A stretch of DNA of 64,000 bases from assembly GCF_002777975.1 (NCBI RefSeq), contig NZ_NGVS01000033.1, forward strand, positions 62,001 to 126,000, given 5' to 3'. Numbering within the stretch: position 1 is the stretch's first letter; the number at the start of each line of letters is the position of its first letter. The notes under the pieces were generated by a model, which was not told the DNA's origin, searched no databases, and was given only the letters and a program-made list of their open reading frames with translations. The translations under genes were made by a program, and so were the position numbers. Of this stretch, positions 1-8,408 are shown piece by piece. The DNA is from Shewanella carassii. GTDB taxonomy: Bacteria > Pseudomonadota > Gammaproteobacteria > Enterobacterales > Shewanellaceae.

Positions 1-107
1 ACCTTGAACTCTTCACCATGCAGGCCAACCAGTTGATCCCGGCTGGCCTTGGGCTGGATATAGAGATTGAGCAGCAGATCCTGCTGCTCCCAGCTAACAG
101 CTTTCAT
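1..107 (-). CDS. yggU: YggU/DUF167 family protein, N-terminal part only
   Basis: The first 35 codons of a minus-strand gene that runs off the left edge. The start codon is at 107-105 and the translation begins [20 protein letters not shown] followed by AS and a basic residue, the typical opening of the DUF167 (YggU) family. These are small proteins of about 95-100 residues whose biochemical role is not established. Its ATG overlaps the TGA of yggT (ATGA arrangement), so the two are translationally coupled in the yggS-proC-yggT-yggU cluster. The assignment rests on the N-terminal motif and on neighbourhood, because the rest of the gene is outside the window. Confidence 0.8.
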   Translation of the reverse strand, partial: MKAVSWEQQDLLLNLYIQPKASRDQLVGLHGEEFK

Positions 108-658
108 CAGGCAATGGCCCAGAAAGGAATTGTCTTGGCCAGCAGTATGTTAATGAAATTCATCAACACCATCAGCACCAGCAGCGACAAGTCCAGCCCG
201 CCCATGGGCGGCAGGAAGCGGCGAATAGGCGCCAGCAGTGGCTCGGTCAACTGCATCATCACATACTCAATCGGATTGCGGCCCTGGCTGACCCAACTGA
301 GGATGGCGCGGATGATCAGGATCCAGAACAGCAATACCCCAGCCTTTTTAAACAAGGACACCAGCGCAAACATCAAGGTGGCAACCAGGTTGAACTCCTG
401 GCCCGCCATCAGGGTCAGCAAGAGTATTTTGACCACCACCACCAGCAGAGCCAGCACCACAGAGGCCGTATCCAGACTGCCTATGGAGGGCAGTATCCGC
501 CGCATGGGCGCCACAATCGGGTGGGTGGCCTTGACGATAAACTGGCTGAAGGGGTTATAAAAATCTGCCCGCACCAACTGCAGCCAGATCCTCAGTATGA
601 CTACCATAAAATAGAGGTCGAATACGACTGTAATCAGGTAAATCAATGCGTCATTCAT
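107..658 (-). CDS. yggT: YggT family integral membrane protein
   Basis: A 183-residue hydrophobic protein made of two similar halves. Each carries the YGGT repeat pattern of a hydrophobic helix, then an N-P residue pair, P-x-x-x-P-x-R-R, L-P-x-x-G-x-L-D and another helix (around residues 35-62 and 126-156). About four to six membrane segments are expected in the inner membrane. Family function is poorly defined; some bacterial YggT homologues have been linked to osmotic tolerance. It lies 23 bp after proC and overlaps yggU, in the conserved yggS-proC-yggT-yggU order. Start chosen at 658, the first in-frame ATG. Confidence 0.88.
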   Translation of the reverse strand: MNDALIYLITVVFDLYFMVVILRIWLQLVRADFYNPFSQFIVKATHPIVAPMRRILPSIGSLDTASVVLALLVVVVKILLLTLMAGQEFNLVATLMFALVSLFKKAGVLLFWILIIRAILSWVSQGRNPIEYVMMQLTEPLLAPIRRFLPPMGGLDLSLLVLMVLMNFINILLAKTIPFWAIA

Positions 659-681
659 GAAAAGTTTCGCTCTTGGGTCGT

Positions 682-1500
682 TTAGAATTCTTTGGCCATG
701 GCTTCAGCCCTGGCAATACAGTTGTTCATTGCTTGCTTGATCAGTCCCTTGAGATCACCCTGTTGGAAGGTTTCCACCGCTTCATGGGTGGTACCGCCCT
801 TGGAGGTGACATTCTGCCGCAGTTGGCCGGCGCTCAGCTGAGGATTTTGAATCACCATCTGTGAGGCACCCAGCGCCGCCTGCTGCACCAGTAACCTGGC
901 CTTGGATTCATCTAGCCCCAGTTCTTTGGCCGCATCCATCATGCCTTCCATAAACAGGAAAAAATAGGCCGGAGAGCTGCCTGCCAAGGCGATCACCAAA
1001 TTGAGATCCGCTTCTTTGTCTACCCACAGGGTCTCGCCGCCACTGGCCATAATCTGCTGACAAAGATCTTTATCCGCCTGCTCAACCCCACTTGCGGCAT
1101 AAAGGCCTGTCATGCCACAGCCAAGTTGGGTTGGGGTGTTGGGCATAGTGCGGATAAGCTTAATCTGTTGGCCGAAGTAGTCATTGTATCTGGCGGCCGG
1201 GATCCCTGCCGCTATGGTAATAAACAGCTTATCGGCCAGCGGCAGTGTTGCCAGTTGCTCACACACCTGTTGCATCAGTTGCGGTTTGACCGACAGCACT
1301 ATGATATCGGCCCAGTCACAGGCGGCTTGGTTGTCTGTGGTGGTGAGGATGCCAAAATCGCACTTGAGGGCATCGAGTTTAGCTGTACTTGGGTTGCTGG
1401 CCTGGATCAATTCAGCCGGATAACCGCTGCCCACCAGCCCGCTGATGATACTGCGGCTCATATTGCCGGCGCCGATAAAACAGATTTTCTTTTGAGCCAT
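682..1500 (-). CDS. proC: pyrroline-5-carboxylate reductase
   Basis: A 272-residue enzyme that reduces 1-pyrroline-5-carboxylate to L-proline with NAD(P)H, the last step of proline synthesis in the cytoplasm. The N-terminus MAQKKICFIGAGNMSRSI holds the Rossmann G-x-G-x-x-(G/S) dinucleotide motif. The C-terminal half has the family signature region with TSKGGTTHEAV (about residues 225-235). The reading frame stays open 36 codons further upstream, but the start at 1500 fits the family length and puts the Rossmann fold at the N-terminus. It sits between yggS and yggT, an order shared by many gammaproteobacteria. Confidence 0.95.
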   Translation of the reverse strand: MAQKKICFIGAGNMSRSIISGLVGSGYPAELIQASNPSTAKLDALKCDFGILTTTDNQAACDWADIIVLSVKPQLMQQVCEQLATLPLADKLFITIAAGIPAARYNDYFGQQIKLIRTMPNTPTQLGCGMTGLYAASGVEQADKDLCQQIMASGGETLWVDKEADLNLVIALAGSSPAYFFLFMEGMMDAAKELGLDESKARLLVQQAALGASQMVIQNPQLSAGQLRQNVTSKGGTTHEAVETFQQGDLKGLIKQAMNNCIARAEAMAKEF

Positions 1501-1632
1501 GCTGTCCCCTGTCACTTGTGATTGGAGTGTATCCCGCATCGGCTTTGACCGTGCGGGAGATATTAGTATTTGGGCCAATACTATCAAAAACAAGGTCTCA
1601 GCGGCCAATCTCAGATCTTATTGGCTGGTTTA

Positions 1633-2328
1633 TCAGCCGTAGTTACGCTCGCCGAAAATAGCGCTGCCGACTCTGACCATGGTAGAGCCCTTGGCGATGG
1701 CGAGCTCAAGATCCTGACTCATACCCATGGACAGGGTATCTACCTGTGGAAACTTGAGCTTCAGTTCGGCAAACAGTTGCTGCATGTGCGACAGCTCCGC
1801 CTCAAGCCTTGGACCTTCACCGGCACTGGGAATTGTCATCAGTCCCCTGAGTTTGAGGTTGGGCAATGAGTCCACCAGGCTCGCCAGCTCAAACATTTCG
1901 CTCTGTGTTGCTATTCCTGCTTTGGAACTCTCACCCGAAACATTGATTTGAATGCAGATTTCCAGTGGAGGCATGCCTTCAGGGCGCTGCTCCGACAGGC
2001 GGCGGGCGATCTTTTCCCGCTCCAGGGTGTGCATCCAATGGAAGTGCTCGGCGACAATTCTTGATTTATTGGATTGCAACGGGCCGATAAAGTGCCATTC
2101 TATATCGGGACAGCGCTGTGCCAATTCCATGGCTTTCAGTTGCCCCTCCTGGACATAGTTTTCGCCAAAGCAACGTTGCCCGGCGGCATAAGCTTGTTCA
2201 ATGTCGGCGACCGGTTTGGTCTTGCTGACAGCCAGCAGCTTGATCTCGCTTGCATTTCGGGACGAAATTTGCGCCGCTTGAGCTATCCTGCGCTGGGCTA
2301 GTGCCAGTCTGTCTGCTATTGTTGTCAT
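1633..2328 (-). CDS. yggS: YggS family PLP homeostasis protein
   Basis: A 231-residue single-domain (alanine racemase-type TIM barrel) protein that binds pyridoxal 5'-phosphate and buffers free PLP; the family has no confirmed enzymatic activity. The PLP lysine lies in LLAVSKTKP (around residues 36-44). Other family signatures are GENYVQE, WHFIGPLQSNK and the C-terminal LSMGMSQDLELAI, which binds the phosphate. Start chosen at 2328 (MTTIADR); a frame extension of 11 codons upstream would run into pilT's leader. It is divergent from pilT with only 36 bp between starts, so the two promoters must overlap or be very compact. Confidence 0.93.
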   Translation of the reverse strand: MTTIADRLALAQRRIAQAAQISSRNASEIKLLAVSKTKPVADIEQAYAAGQRCFGENYVQEGQLKAMELAQRCPDIEWHFIGPLQSNKSRIVAEHFHWMHTLEREKIARRLSEQRPEGMPPLEICIQINVSGESSKAGIATQSEMFELASLVDSLPNLKLRGLMTIPSAGEGPRLEAELSHMQQLFAELKLKFPQVDTLSMGMSQDLELAIAKGSTMVRVGSAIFGERNYG

Positions 2329-2364
2329 GATGTAAACTTTTTGGTTGAACGGATATCCCAAACT

Positions 2365-3402
2365 ATGGAAATCACTGAATTATTGGCCTTTAGTGTAAAG
2401 CATAACGCTTCGGATCTGCACCTTTCGGCCGGTGTACCTCCCATGATACGCGTCGATGGCGAGGTCAGAAAGATTAATGTCCCTGCGCTTGATCACCAAG
2501 GGGTTCACAGACTTGTCTACGACATAATGAATGACAAGCAGCGTAAGGATTATGAAGAGTTTCTGGAAATCGACTTTTCCTTTGAAGTTCCCAATCTGGC
2601 GCGTTTTCGTGTCAATGCCTTCAATCAGTCCCGCGGCGCCGCCGCGGTTTTTCGTACTATTCCCAGCGACATTTTGACTTTGGAGCAACTGGGCGCGCCG
2701 GAAATCTTCAAGAAAATCGCTTCATATCCTCGCGGCTTGGTGCTGGTAACCGGCCCGACAGGTTCGGGTAAGAGTACCACCCTGGCGGCGATGATAGATT
2801 ACGTCAATGAGAACCGCCACGATCATATTCTCACCATCGAAGACCCTATCGAATTCGTGCACCAAAACAAGCAATGCCTTATCAACCAGCGGGAAGTGCA
2901 CCGCCATACCCACAGCTTTAACGCCGCCCTCAGAAGCGCCCTGCGTGAAGACCCGGATGTCATCCTGGTCGGTGAGATGCGGGATTTGGAAACCATACGC
3001 CTGGCGATGACAGCAGCAGAAACCGGCCACCTGGTGTTCGGTACCTTGCACACCACCTCGGCGGCCAAGACCATTGACCGTGTGGTTGACGTATTCCCCG
3101 CAGGCGAGAAGGACATGGTGCGTACCATGTTGTCTGAGTCGTTGCAGGCGGTTATCTCCCAGACCCTGATCAAGAAAGTTGGCGGCGGCCGGGTGGCGGC
3201 CCATGAGATCATGATGGGAACCCCGGCTATCCGTAACCTTATCCGTGAGGACAAGGTGGCACAGATGTATTCTGCTATCCAAACCGGTATGGCTCATGGC
3301 ATGCAAACCTTGGAGCAGAGCCTGCAGAACCTGGTGAATCGCGGCTTGATCAGTCGGGAGGATGCCATGGCCAAGAGTTCCAACAAACAAGCGAATTTCT
3401 AA
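2365..3402 (+). CDS. pilT: type IV pilus retraction ATPase PilT
   Basis: A 345-residue hexameric cytoplasmic ATPase that powers disassembly and retraction of type IV pili, giving twitching motility. The N-terminal PAS-like part is followed by the RecA-like core with Walker A GPTGSGKST at about residues 130-138, the acidic EDPIEF segment, the Walker B region DPDVILVGEMRD, the His box GTLHTTSA at about 226-233, and the PilT signature AIRNLIRED at about 287. Length and motifs match PilT closely. Start taken at ATG 2365 (MEITELL), giving the usual N-terminus. It is followed after 9 bp by its paralogue pilU. Confidence 0.96.
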   Translation: MEITELLAFSVKHNASDLHLSAGVPPMIRVDGEVRKINVPALDHQGVHRLVYDIMNDKQRKDYEEFLEIDFSFEVPNLARFRVNAFNQSRGAAAVFRTIPSDILTLEQLGAPEIFKKIASYPRGLVLVTGPTGSGKSTTLAAMIDYVNENRHDHILTIEDPIEFVHQNKQCLINQREVHRHTHSFNAALRSALREDPDVILVGEMRDLETIRLAMTAAETGHLVFGTLHTTSAAKTIDRVVDVFPAGEKDMVRTMLSESLQAVISQTLIKKVGGGRVAAHEIMMGTPAIRNLIREDKVAQMYSAIQTGMAHGMQTLEQSLQNLVNRGLISREDAMAKSSNKQANF

Positions 3403-3411
3403 GGAGTCCCC

Positions 3412-4524
3412 ATGGACGTCAGACCTTTTCTCAAGGCTATGGTGGAGCGCAAGGCCTCGGATCTCTTTATTACCGCCGCCTTTCCTCCCAGTGCCAAGGT
3501 GGACGGTGAACTCAGACCCTTGGCGGAAAACGCCTTTACCCCGGCGCAGTCGCTGGAGTTTGTCGAATCTTTGATGACGCCGGAGCAGAAAAAAGAGTTT
3601 CACGAGACCCGTGAATGTAACTTTGCCGTGGGCGCCAAGGAGCTGGGGCGTTTCCGGGTCAGTGCCTTCTGGCAACGGGAGTCGGCGGGCTGCGTGATGC
3701 GGCGCATCGAAACCAAGATCCCTACTGTGGAGCAGCTGTATCTGCCGCCCATCCTCAAAGACTTGGTGATGAGCAAGCGTGGGTTGGTGATTATGGTAGG
3801 GGGAACAGGTACGGGTAAGTCCACCTCACTGGCGGCACTTATCGGTTACCGTAATGCCAATGCCAGGGGACACATACTCACCATCGAAGATCCGGTGGAA
3901 TTTGTTCACCAACACGGCAAGAGCATTATCACCCAGCGGGAAGTGGGTATAGATACCGAGTCGTTTGATGCGGCGCTCAAGAGCTCATTGCGCCAGGCGC
4001 CGGACGTTATCCTTATCGGTGAGATCCGTACCCAGGAAACCATGGAGTTTGCCCTGTCGTTCGCAGAAACCGGCCACTTGTGTATGGCAACCCTGCACGC
4101 CAACAACGCCAACCAGGCGCTGGATCGCATCATGCACCTGGTGCCAGAGAGTAAGCACCAACAACTGCTGTTTGACCTGTCGCTTAACTTGCGCGGTATT
4201 GTGGCCCAGCAGCTGGTGCCCAAGGTGGACGGCAGCGGTCGGCGCGCCGCCATCGAAGTGTTGATTAACACTCCCAGGGTGGCCAGTCTTATTCAAAAGA
4301 ACGAGCTGCACGTGCTTAAAGAGACCATGGCCAAGTCCAACGAGCAGGGGATGCAAACCTTCGATCAGGCGCTGTTCAAGCTCTACTGTGAAGGGGAGAT
4401 CAGTTACGCCGATGCACTGCATCATGCCGACTCGCCGAACGACCTGCGACTGATGATTAAACTCCACAGCAACGACACAGGTAATTCAGGTTTCATGGAG
4501 GGGGTCACCCTGGATATGGATTAA
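3412..4524 (+). CDS. pilU: type IV pilus retraction-associated ATPase PilU
   Basis: A 370-residue PilT paralogue that acts as an accessory ATPase for pilus retraction. It opens MDVRPFLKAMVERKASDLF, has Walker A GGTGTGKST at about residue 130, EDPVEF, Walker B DVILIGEIRTQE and a His box ATLHANNANQ. The last of these replaces PilT's H-T-T-S and is characteristic of PilU, and the AIRNLI motif is absent. The C-terminal tail is longer than in PilT. It forms a two-gene operon with pilT (9-bp gap, a ribosome site AAGGAG just before the start) that closes at the hairpin at 4572-4596. Confidence 0.95.
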   Translation: MDVRPFLKAMVERKASDLFITAAFPPSAKVDGELRPLAENAFTPAQSLEFVESLMTPEQKKEFHETRECNFAVGAKELGRFRVSAFWQRESAGCVMRRIETKIPTVEQLYLPPILKDLVMSKRGLVIMVGGTGTGKSTSLAALIGYRNANARGHILTIEDPVEFVHQHGKSIITQREVGIDTESFDAALKSSLRQAPDVILIGEIRTQETMEFALSFAETGHLCMATLHANNANQALDRIMHLVPESKHQQLLFDLSLNLRGIVAQQLVPKVDGSGRRAAIEVLINTPRVASLIQKNELHVLKETMAKSNEQGMQTFDQALFKLYCEGEISYADALHHADSPNDLRLMIKLHSNDTGNSGFMEGVTLDMD

Positions 4525-4571
4525 TAGGTTGATACAGTTTTCAGTAGGATTTTAACTACTCTACTTGGATG

Positions 4572-4596
4572 AAAGGGCGTCACTCTGACGCCCTTT
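4572..4596 (+). terminator. hairpin terminator after pilU
   Basis: A perfect 11-bp inverted repeat AAAGGGCGTCA / TGACGCCCTTT with a 3-nt loop (CTC), starting 47 bp after the pilU stop. The right arm ends in TTT and is followed by GTGTTG, so the U-tract is short. It separates the pilTU operon from the following porin-like gene. Confidence 0.75.
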
Positions 4597-4680
4597 GTGT
4601 TGATATTGAGTGGATTGTTCGAAAAGTGGTGGCGGTTTTGTTATTGTGTTGCGCCTGTTTTGTGAAAGGATGAAAGGGGA

Positions 4681-5790
4681 ATGCAATTGCAGCAAACCAC
4701 TTTATTTTCAGTTTTGGGGCTGGCGCTGGCCGGTTGTTTCTCTCTGCCGGCCGCGGCCGTGCCGGTTTCCGACGAGCTGGATATCGGCGGAGCGGTACGA
4801 GTCAACTATGGCTGGAAAGACTATGATGACGATGCCAAGTTAGAGTTCGAGCTGTTTCGTGCCGATGTCAAATACGATAACGGAGAACTGTTTGCATCGG
4901 CTCAGTATCGTTGGTATCAGGATCAGGATGTGATCCAGCATGCCTTCTTTGGCTATCGTTTTTCAGAAAACTCGGACATTCGCCTCGGGGTCACCCAGGT
5001 GCCTTTCGGTTTGCTGCCCTATGCGGCTCATTCCTTCTGGTTCGGCGCGACTTATTATCTCGGCTTTGAAGACGACTATGATGCCGGTATTCACTGGCAG
5101 TACAACAAGGACGGCTGGCGCTACGATCTCGCCTGGTTTGCCAATGATGAATATGGCGACGGTAGCCGCTTCAAGCGCTATTCCTTCGATGTCGCCACCA
5201 CAGAAAACGCCCCCTATGAAGAGGCAGGGCAGTTTAACGCCAGGGTAGAGCGCAGCCTGAAGTATGGCGAGTTTGCCCATAAACTGGGCGCCTCTGTGCA
5301 ATACAGCCGTTTGGACTACAAGCCAATGGCCGGCGCCGTTGCCGGTGAAGACTCTGATGGCCTGGCGGTAGCCGCCCATTGGCAAATGGATTGGCATGCC
5401 TGGCAGACTCAGGTGCAGTATCTGCATTATGACTATGACATGCCCGGCGAGCGTCTGGCGCTGTCGGCTTTTGCCTATCCGTTTGAGATAGCGGCCGAGG
5501 CTGATGTGCTCACATTTAACCTGTCGCGCAGCATAGACGTTGATTGGGGCCCTATTACTCAGCTCAACTGTTATAACGACTACAGCCAGGTATTTGCTTC
5601 GGGGACCGGGTTGGATGACTCGGTGCAGAATGTCACAGGGTGTGCCATCAGTGCCGGTAAGTTCTACTCCTACGTGGACTGGATCGCCGGTAAAAACATG
5701 TGGTTTGTCAACGGCCCCGGCATAGGTATTGCCGAAGGCGACAGCAGCTGGCATTCAAGGCTGAATATCAATGTCGGCTTCTATTTTTAA
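4681..5790 (+). CDS. outer-membrane beta-barrel (porin-like) protein
   Basis: A 369-residue exported protein. The N-terminal 26 residues end in P-A-A-A and look like a signal peptide, although the n-region lacks Lys/Arg and an LAGC sequence at 16-19 also resembles a lipobox. The mature part is rich in aromatic and alternating polar residues, with many Y/W/D stretches and repeated short beta-hairpins. It ends in N-V-G-F-Y-F, a terminal-Phe beta-signal for BamA-mediated insertion. This fits a roughly 16-strand porin, but I do not recognise the substrate. It stands alone between pilTU and a periplasmic glutathione peroxidase, with ribosome site AAAGGGG before ATG 4681, which is the only in-frame start after an upstream stop. 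Confidence 0.72.
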   Translation: MQLQQTTLFSVLGLALAGCFSLPAAAVPVSDELDIGGAVRVNYGWKDYDDDAKLEFELFRADVKYDNGELFASAQYRWYQDQDVIQHAFFGYRFSENSDIRLGVTQVPFGLLPYAAHSFWFGATYYLGFEDDYDAGIHWQYNKDGWRYDLAWFANDEYGDGSRFKRYSFDVATTENAPYEEAGQFNARVERSLKYGEFAHKLGASVQYSRLDYKPMAGAVAGEDSDGLAVAAHWQMDWHAWQTQVQYLHYDYDMPGERLALSAFAYPFEIAAEADVLTFNLSRSIDVDWGPITQLNCYNDYSQVFASGTGLDDSVQNVTGCAISAGKFYSYVDWIAGKNMWFVNGPGIGIAEGDSSWHSRLNINVGFYF

Positions 5791-5847
5791 CGGCTGAAGC
5801 TAAACTGCTGTAGAGTGCAAACAAGAGATCAAACAAATGGAGGTGTT

Positions 5848-6444
5848 ATGCTGAAGACATTCAAGCCCCTGGCAAGATTGAATTTAACCTTGCCGACATT
5901 GAAGGGACTGGCTTTGACAGGTTTGGCTTTTACAGCATGGGTTTTGGCACCCACGGTGGCTGTTGCCGGTCAGTGCCCCGATTACCTCAATATCAAGTTG
6001 AGAAAGCTCCATTCCCAGGAGTCTGTCGACCTGTGTGAACTTACCCAAGGTAAACCTGTGCTTCTGGTCAATACCGCCAGCAATTGTGGTTTTACGCCTC
6101 AATTCAAGGCGCTTGAAGCCCTGCATAAGGGCTACCGCGAGCGTGGGCTGGTGGTGATAGGTTTCCCATCCGATGACTTCTTCCAGGAAGAAAACCAAGA
6201 GAAAGATACCGCCAAGGTGTGTTACATCAACTATGGCGTAACCTTCACCATGGTGGCCACTTCAGCGGTTCGCGGCAGCGATGTGAACCCGGTATTTGCT
6301 TATCTGGGGCAGCAGGCCGGCGCGCCCAAGTGGAACTTCTACAAGTACCTGGTCAGTGGCGATGGGAAACAGGTGCAGAGCTTTAACTCCAGAGTTAAAC
6401 CCGATAGCGATGAATTGATCAAAGCGATTGAATCTGTGCTTTAA
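5848..6444 (+). CDS. periplasmic glutathione peroxidase family protein
   Basis: A 198-residue thiol peroxidase with an N-terminal signal peptide (hydrophobic 21-40, cleavage near A-V-A at 38-40). The peroxidatic cysteine is Cys80 in NTASNCGFT and the family W-N is at 162-163 (KWNFYKYL). The usual F-P-C-N-Q-F block is F-P-S-D-D-F, so the Gln of the catalytic tetrad is replaced by Asp and the middle Cys by Ser. Extra cysteines at 43, 63 and 125 could serve as resolving residues. The start at 5848 follows TGGAGG by 5 nt. It probably reduces hydroperoxides in the periplasm; the electron donor cannot be told from sequence. It stands 28 bp before hemH. Confidence 0.85.
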   Translation: MLKTFKPLARLNLTLPTLKGLALTGLAFTAWVLAPTVAVAGQCPDYLNIKLRKLHSQESVDLCELTQGKPVLLVNTASNCGFTPQFKALEALHKGYRERGLVVIGFPSDDFFQEENQEKDTAKVCYINYGVTFTMVATSAVRGSDVNPVFAYLGQQAGAPKWNFYKYLVSGDGKQVQSFNSRVKPDSDELIKAIESVL

Positions 6445-6478
6445 TATCTGACTTATTGATTTTCTATCTGAGGTGATT

Positions 6479-7492
6479 TTGGCTAAGTTTATCGGTCTTG
6501 ATAAAGACAAGGGCCACGCCGGGCGTGGTAAAACCGGGATATTGCTGTTGAATCTGGGGACGCCGGACGCACCGACACCCGCGGCGGTGCGGCGTTATCT
6601 GGCCGAATTTCTCTCCGATCCCAGGGTGGTGGAGATCCCCAAGGCGCTGTGGAAGCTTATTCTCCATGGCATTATTCTCAGGGTCAGGCCAGCCAAATCG
6701 GCGGCCCTTTACCGTGAGGTGTGGACTGATAAGGGCTCGCCACTGATGGATATCAGTGAGCGCCAGACCCGGGCCTTGGCAGAAAAGCTCAAGGCCGAAG
6801 GTGTTGAAGCCGAAGTTGCCTTGGCGATGCGTTACGGTAACCCGGCGGTGGGCGATGTGCTCAAACGCCTGCACAACCAAGGGGTCGATAAACTGGTTGT
6901 ACTGCCGCTCTATCCTCAATATGCTGGCCCTACCACGGGCTCTGCGTTTGATGCTATAGCCAAAGAGTTGACTCAATGGCGTTACCTGCCGTCGCTGCAT
7001 TTTATCCATACCTACCATGATAATCCGCTGTTTATCGAGGCGCTGGCCGAGTCCATCGAAGCTGACTTTGCCCAACACGGCAAACCGCAGAAACTGGTGC
7101 TGTCGTACCATGGTATGCCGGAGCGGAATCTCAAGCTGGGCGACCCTTACTACTGCTTCTGTATCAAGACCTCAAGATTGTTGGCCGAGCGTCTTGGGCT
7201 GGCAGAGGATGATGTGATCAGCAGCTTCCAGTCCCGTTTCGGCAAGGCCAAATGGCTGGGCCCTTACACGGATGAAACCATGATGGCTCTGCCAAAACAG
7301 GGGATCACAGATGTAGCCGTTGCCTGTCCGGCATTCAGCGCCGACTGCCTGGAAACTCTGGAGGAGATTGCCGGGCAGAACCGTGAGTTCTTCGAGCAGG
7401 CCGGTGGTAAGTCATTCCGCTATATAGCGGCGCTCAACGACAGGCCGCGCCATATAGAGATGATGGCTGAGTTGGTTCGTCCCTATCTGTAA
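6479..7492 (+). CDS. hemH: ferrochelatase
   Basis: A 337-residue enzyme that inserts Fe2+ into protoporphyrin IX, the last step of haem synthesis. It contains GILLLNLGTPDAPTP near the N-terminus, the metal-site histidine in LSYHGMPERN, the family signature after it (KLGDPYYCFC) and a C-terminal P-A-F-S-A-D-C-L-E-T-L-E-E. No ATG lies near the beginning. I chose TTG 6479 because GAGG lies 5 nt before it; a GTG two codons earlier (6473) would overlap that ribosome site. The length is normal for proteobacterial HemH. Confidence 0.94.
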   Translation: MAKFIGLDKDKGHAGRGKTGILLLNLGTPDAPTPAAVRRYLAEFLSDPRVVEIPKALWKLILHGIILRVRPAKSAALYREVWTDKGSPLMDISERQTRALAEKLKAEGVEAEVALAMRYGNPAVGDVLKRLHNQGVDKLVVLPLYPQYAGPTTGSAFDAIAKELTQWRYLPSLHFIHTYHDNPLFIEALAESIEADFAQHGKPQKLVLSYHGMPERNLKLGDPYYCFCIKTSRLLAERLGLAEDDVISSFQSRFGKAKWLGPYTDETMMALPKQGITDVAVACPAFSADCLETLEEIAGQNREFFEQAGGKSFRYIAALNDRPRHIEMMAELVRPYL

Positions 7493-7510
7493 GCGCTCGT
7501 CCCCCTATCC

Positions 7511-7532
7511 AGGGCTGCAGTCCGGCAGCCCT
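7511..7532 (+). terminator. hairpin after hemH
   Basis: A perfect 8-bp stem AGGGCTGC / GCAGCCCT with a 6-nt loop, 18 bp after the hemH stop. No clear U-tract follows (GCCAAC), so it may be a weak or Rho-assisted terminator or only an mRNA 3'-end stabiliser. Confidence 0.45.
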
Positions 7533-7663
7533 GCCAACAATATTTGACACTGCCGCTGTTTGCGGATTGCTTCGCTGCCCTTGTTGCCTGCCACGCTATG
7601 CCTTAGCTTGGCAAGTTGAATGTTAATTTATGGTTAACAACACAAGAATAGGGATAAGGCATC

Positions 7664-8398
7664 ATGGATCGCCAGCAGATATATGCCAGCATGGCCGGAG
7701 AGGGTCGACTGGATTATGAAAAGTACCTCAATACTCCCAAATTGCTCAGCTGTCAGAAGCCCTATGAGCAGCTGTGTAACGCCGATGAGTTGCAGTTTCA
7801 AATAGTGCATCAGTCGGAGGAGTTGTGGATGAAGCTCATCTGTTACACCCTGCTGGAGATTGATGAGCGTATGGCTGCAGGGGAGACCTTCAAGGTGTTG
7901 ACCCTGTTTGCCCGGGTACATAAGGCGATGGGGTTTCTTATCGAGCAACTGAGTATTCTTGATACCATGTCCATCAAGGATTATCAGGCCATTCGGCTGC
8001 AGCTTGGCAACGGCAGCGGTCAGGAGTCACCGGGATTCAGAACCCTGTTGCAGCTTTATAAGCCGCTGTGGCTCACTTTTGAGCGAGTCTACCTTGAGCA
8101 AAAGGGGCTGACAGTCGAGCAGATATACAACAGTGAATACCGTCATGATGAAAGCTATATGGTGGCCGAGGCCATGATAGAGTACGACCAGCTGTTTCAG
8201 CACTTCCGTTACCATCACATCAAACTCATTCACAGAAGCATAGGCATAGACAGCATGTCGCTGAAGGGGCGCAGCACTGAAATCCTCAACTCAGGTATGA
8301 AGATGCAGTTTTTCCCTAAACTATGGCAAATTCGCGGTCAGATGACAGATATCTGGGGCGGTGTTTACGGTGTCAAACGCGACTCGATTGCCGACTGA
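7664..8398 (+). CDS. kynA: tryptophan 2,3-dioxygenase family haem protein (divergent)
   Basis: A 244-residue, mostly helical protein of the tryptophan 2,3-dioxygenase superfamily, shorter than typical TDO (about 280). Recognisable are the YEKYL opening, the distal-pocket H-Q-x-x-E-L-W-M-K (HQSEELWMK), the region LGNGSGQESPGFR corresponding to the TDO Arg-containing helix, and H-H-I-K-L-I-H-R-S-I-G around the expected proximal haem histidine, then FPKLWQIR. The Gly/Thr-rich substrate loop (GTGGTGG-like) of classical TDO is missing. It lies 10 bp before a kynureninase-like gene, supporting a role in tryptophan-to-kynurenine chemistry, but the substrate may differ. No kynB formamidase is adjacent. 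Confidence 0.75.
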   Translation: MDRQQIYASMAGEGRLDYEKYLNTPKLLSCQKPYEQLCNADELQFQIVHQSEELWMKLICYTLLEIDERMAAGETFKVLTLFARVHKAMGFLIEQLSILDTMSIKDYQAIRLQLGNGSGQESPGFRTLLQLYKPLWLTFERVYLEQKGLTVEQIYNSEYRHDESYMVAEAMIEYDQLFQHFRYHHIKLIHRSIGIDSMSLKGRSTEILNSGMKMQFFPKLWQIRGQMTDIWGGVYGVKRDSIAD

Positions 8399-8408
8399 GG
8401 AGCCTGGA

